6,977 nt of DNA from Oscillospiraceae bacterium (GTDB lineage Bacteria; Bacillota_A; Clostridia; Oscillospirales; CAG-272): assembly GCA_015064195.1 (NCBI GenBank), contig SVSO01000160.1, positions 1 to 6,977 of the forward strand. Reading direction: 5' to 3'. The translations under genes and the position numbers were made by a program. Below are positions 6,204 to 6,977 of this stretch, piece after piece (the first letter of the stretch is position 1; each line of letters begins with the position of its first letter). The notes under the pieces were generated by a model. The model did not search any database. It saw nothing but the letters and a program-made list of their open reading frames with translations, and was not told the origin of the DNA.

Positions 6204-6977
6204 TCATGCGTCTCCGCATTCCCGACTGATCTTCCGGAACAGGCGGATGAGCACAAGGATCGCGGCGGCGGCAAGGACGATCTCCGTCACCGTCTGCGCG
6301 CAGGCGAGGCCGTAGAGGGGCACAAGTGCATTGAGAATGAACAGAAGCGGGATCTCAAGCACCACCTTGCGGAGAATGGCAAAGAGAAGTGCCAGCTTGC
6401 CGATGCCGCAGGCCTGAAATACGCCCACTGCGATGAAATCCATGACGATGAACACCTGTCCCACAGCGAAGCATCGGAGGAATACTGAGCCAAGTGCCAC
6501 CACCGCGTCATTTTTCATGAATAGCGCGACCAGCGGTTCGGACAGCAGGAAATAGCAGACGGAAATGACCGCCATTACGGAAAGAGAGATCTTTGTGGTG
6601 AATAAGAGTCCGTCCTTCATGCGGCGGGGATTTTTCGCGGCGTAGTTGTAGCTGATGAGGGGCATCACGCCTTGGGAAATGCCCAGTGCAAGGCTGAAAG
6701 GGATCTGGTAGATCTTCTGCGCCACGCCCATAGCCGCCACCGCATCCGCACCAAAGCCGGCGGTGAAATTGTTCAGGATGGTCATGCCGGTGACATTGAG
6801 CAGATTCTGGATGGATGCGGGAATGCCCACGCCGAAGATGCCGCCCGCCACCCGACGGTCGAAGGAGAAGCGGCGCGGATCGATGCACACATAGGTGCGC
6901 TCGCCCTTGACGATGAGCAGGACGATGAAATACAGCAGTGCCGCGCAGTTTGAAATAAAGGTTGCGAGACCTGCACC
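6204..6977 (-). CDS. MATE-family efflux transporter, C-terminal half (5' end cut by window edge)
   Basis: The minus-strand frame is open from the right edge to a TGA at 6204-6206, giving 257 residues of what is usually a 430-460 residue protein. The N-terminal MatE repeat and the start are outside the window. The visible part begins in a membrane segment (GAGLATFISN, then a hydrophobic run). It continues with features typical of the second MatE repeat: FGVGIPASIQNLL, LNNFTAGFGADAVAAMG, then GISQGVMPLISYNYAAKNPRR. Four or five more hydrophobic helices follow and a basic tail (LIRLFRKISREC) ends the protein. MATE proteins sit in the cytoplasmic membrane and export cationic drugs or metabolites using a sodium or proton gradient; the substrate cannot be read from the sequence. 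A later GTG at 6890 could be mistaken for the start, but the homology continues upstream of it, so it is internal. Confidence 0.95.
   Translation of the reverse strand, partial: GAGLATFISNCAALLYFIVLLIVKGERTYVCIDPRRFSFDRRVAGGIFGVGIPASIQNLLNVTGMTILNNFTAGFGADAVAAMGVAQKIYQIPFSLALGISQGVMPLISYNYAAKNPRRMKDGLLFTTKISLSVMAVISVCYFLLSEPLVALFMKNDAVVALGSVFLRCFAVGQVFIVMDFIAVGVFQACGIGKLALLFAILRKVVLEIPLLFILNALVPLYGLACAQTVTEIVLAAAAILVLIRLFRKISRECGDA

Noticed and set aside
6193..6205. GAAAA-TAT-TTTTC as a terminator for the MATE gene
   Set aside because: Only a five-base AT-only stem overlapping the stop codon, too weak to call a terminator.
6093..6488. 131-codon plus-strand frame overlapping the promoter and the MATE gene
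   Set aside because: It is a charged, domainless shadow of the MATE gene extended through an AT-rich promoter region.

Overview
The window looks like chromosomal DNA of a low-to-mid-GC-ancestry Firmicute, most likely a gut-type member of class Clostridia. This is inference from three near-perfect TTGACA–17 bp–TATAAT promoters, strong AGGAGG-like ribosome binding sites, AT-rich intergenic regions beside GC-rich genes, and protein types common in that group. There are no RNA genes, insertion sequences or CRISPR arrays. No stretch longer than 300 bases lacks a gene.

Layout. (1) Positions 1-1229, minus strand: a gene cut by the left edge. It encodes a TMEM198-like multi-pass membrane protein with a Pro/Ala linker, a soluble domain and what appears to be the start of a zinc ribbon. 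(2) Positions 1230-1514: a 285-bp divergent promoter region. It holds a consensus promoter for each flanking gene, a long stem in the leader of gene 1 next to its Shine-Dalgarno, and a dyad just upstream of the promoter of gene 2. (3) Positions 1515-2846, plus strand: a NodB-like polysaccharide deacetylase homologue without a signal peptide, with an unusual C-terminal half that contains two diverged copies of a small module. (4) Positions 2850-2881: a 14-bp perfect hairpin shared by two convergent genes. (5) Positions 2886-6104, minus strand: a 1072-residue protein that joins a CehA/McbA-type PHP metallohydrolase to a GH63/GH37-like (alpha/alpha)6 glycosidase; this is the most unusual gene here. 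(6) Positions 6105-6203: its own consensus promoter. (7) Positions 6204-6977, minus strand: the C-terminal half of a MATE-family efflux protein, cut by the right edge.

How the genes may work together. The deacetylase-like protein and the PHP-glycosidase fusion converge on one terminator. Both lack export signals, and their promoters share the 10-mer TGAACATTTC upstream. A reasonable but unproven reading is a small intracellular glycan- or glycoconjugate-processing pair, combining amide/ester hydrolysis, phospho-ester (or other metal-dependent) hydrolysis and glycoside hydrolysis. The MATE pump may be a neighbour only, because the fusion gene has its own promoter. The membrane/zinc-ribbon gene is divergently transcribed and has no evident functional link.
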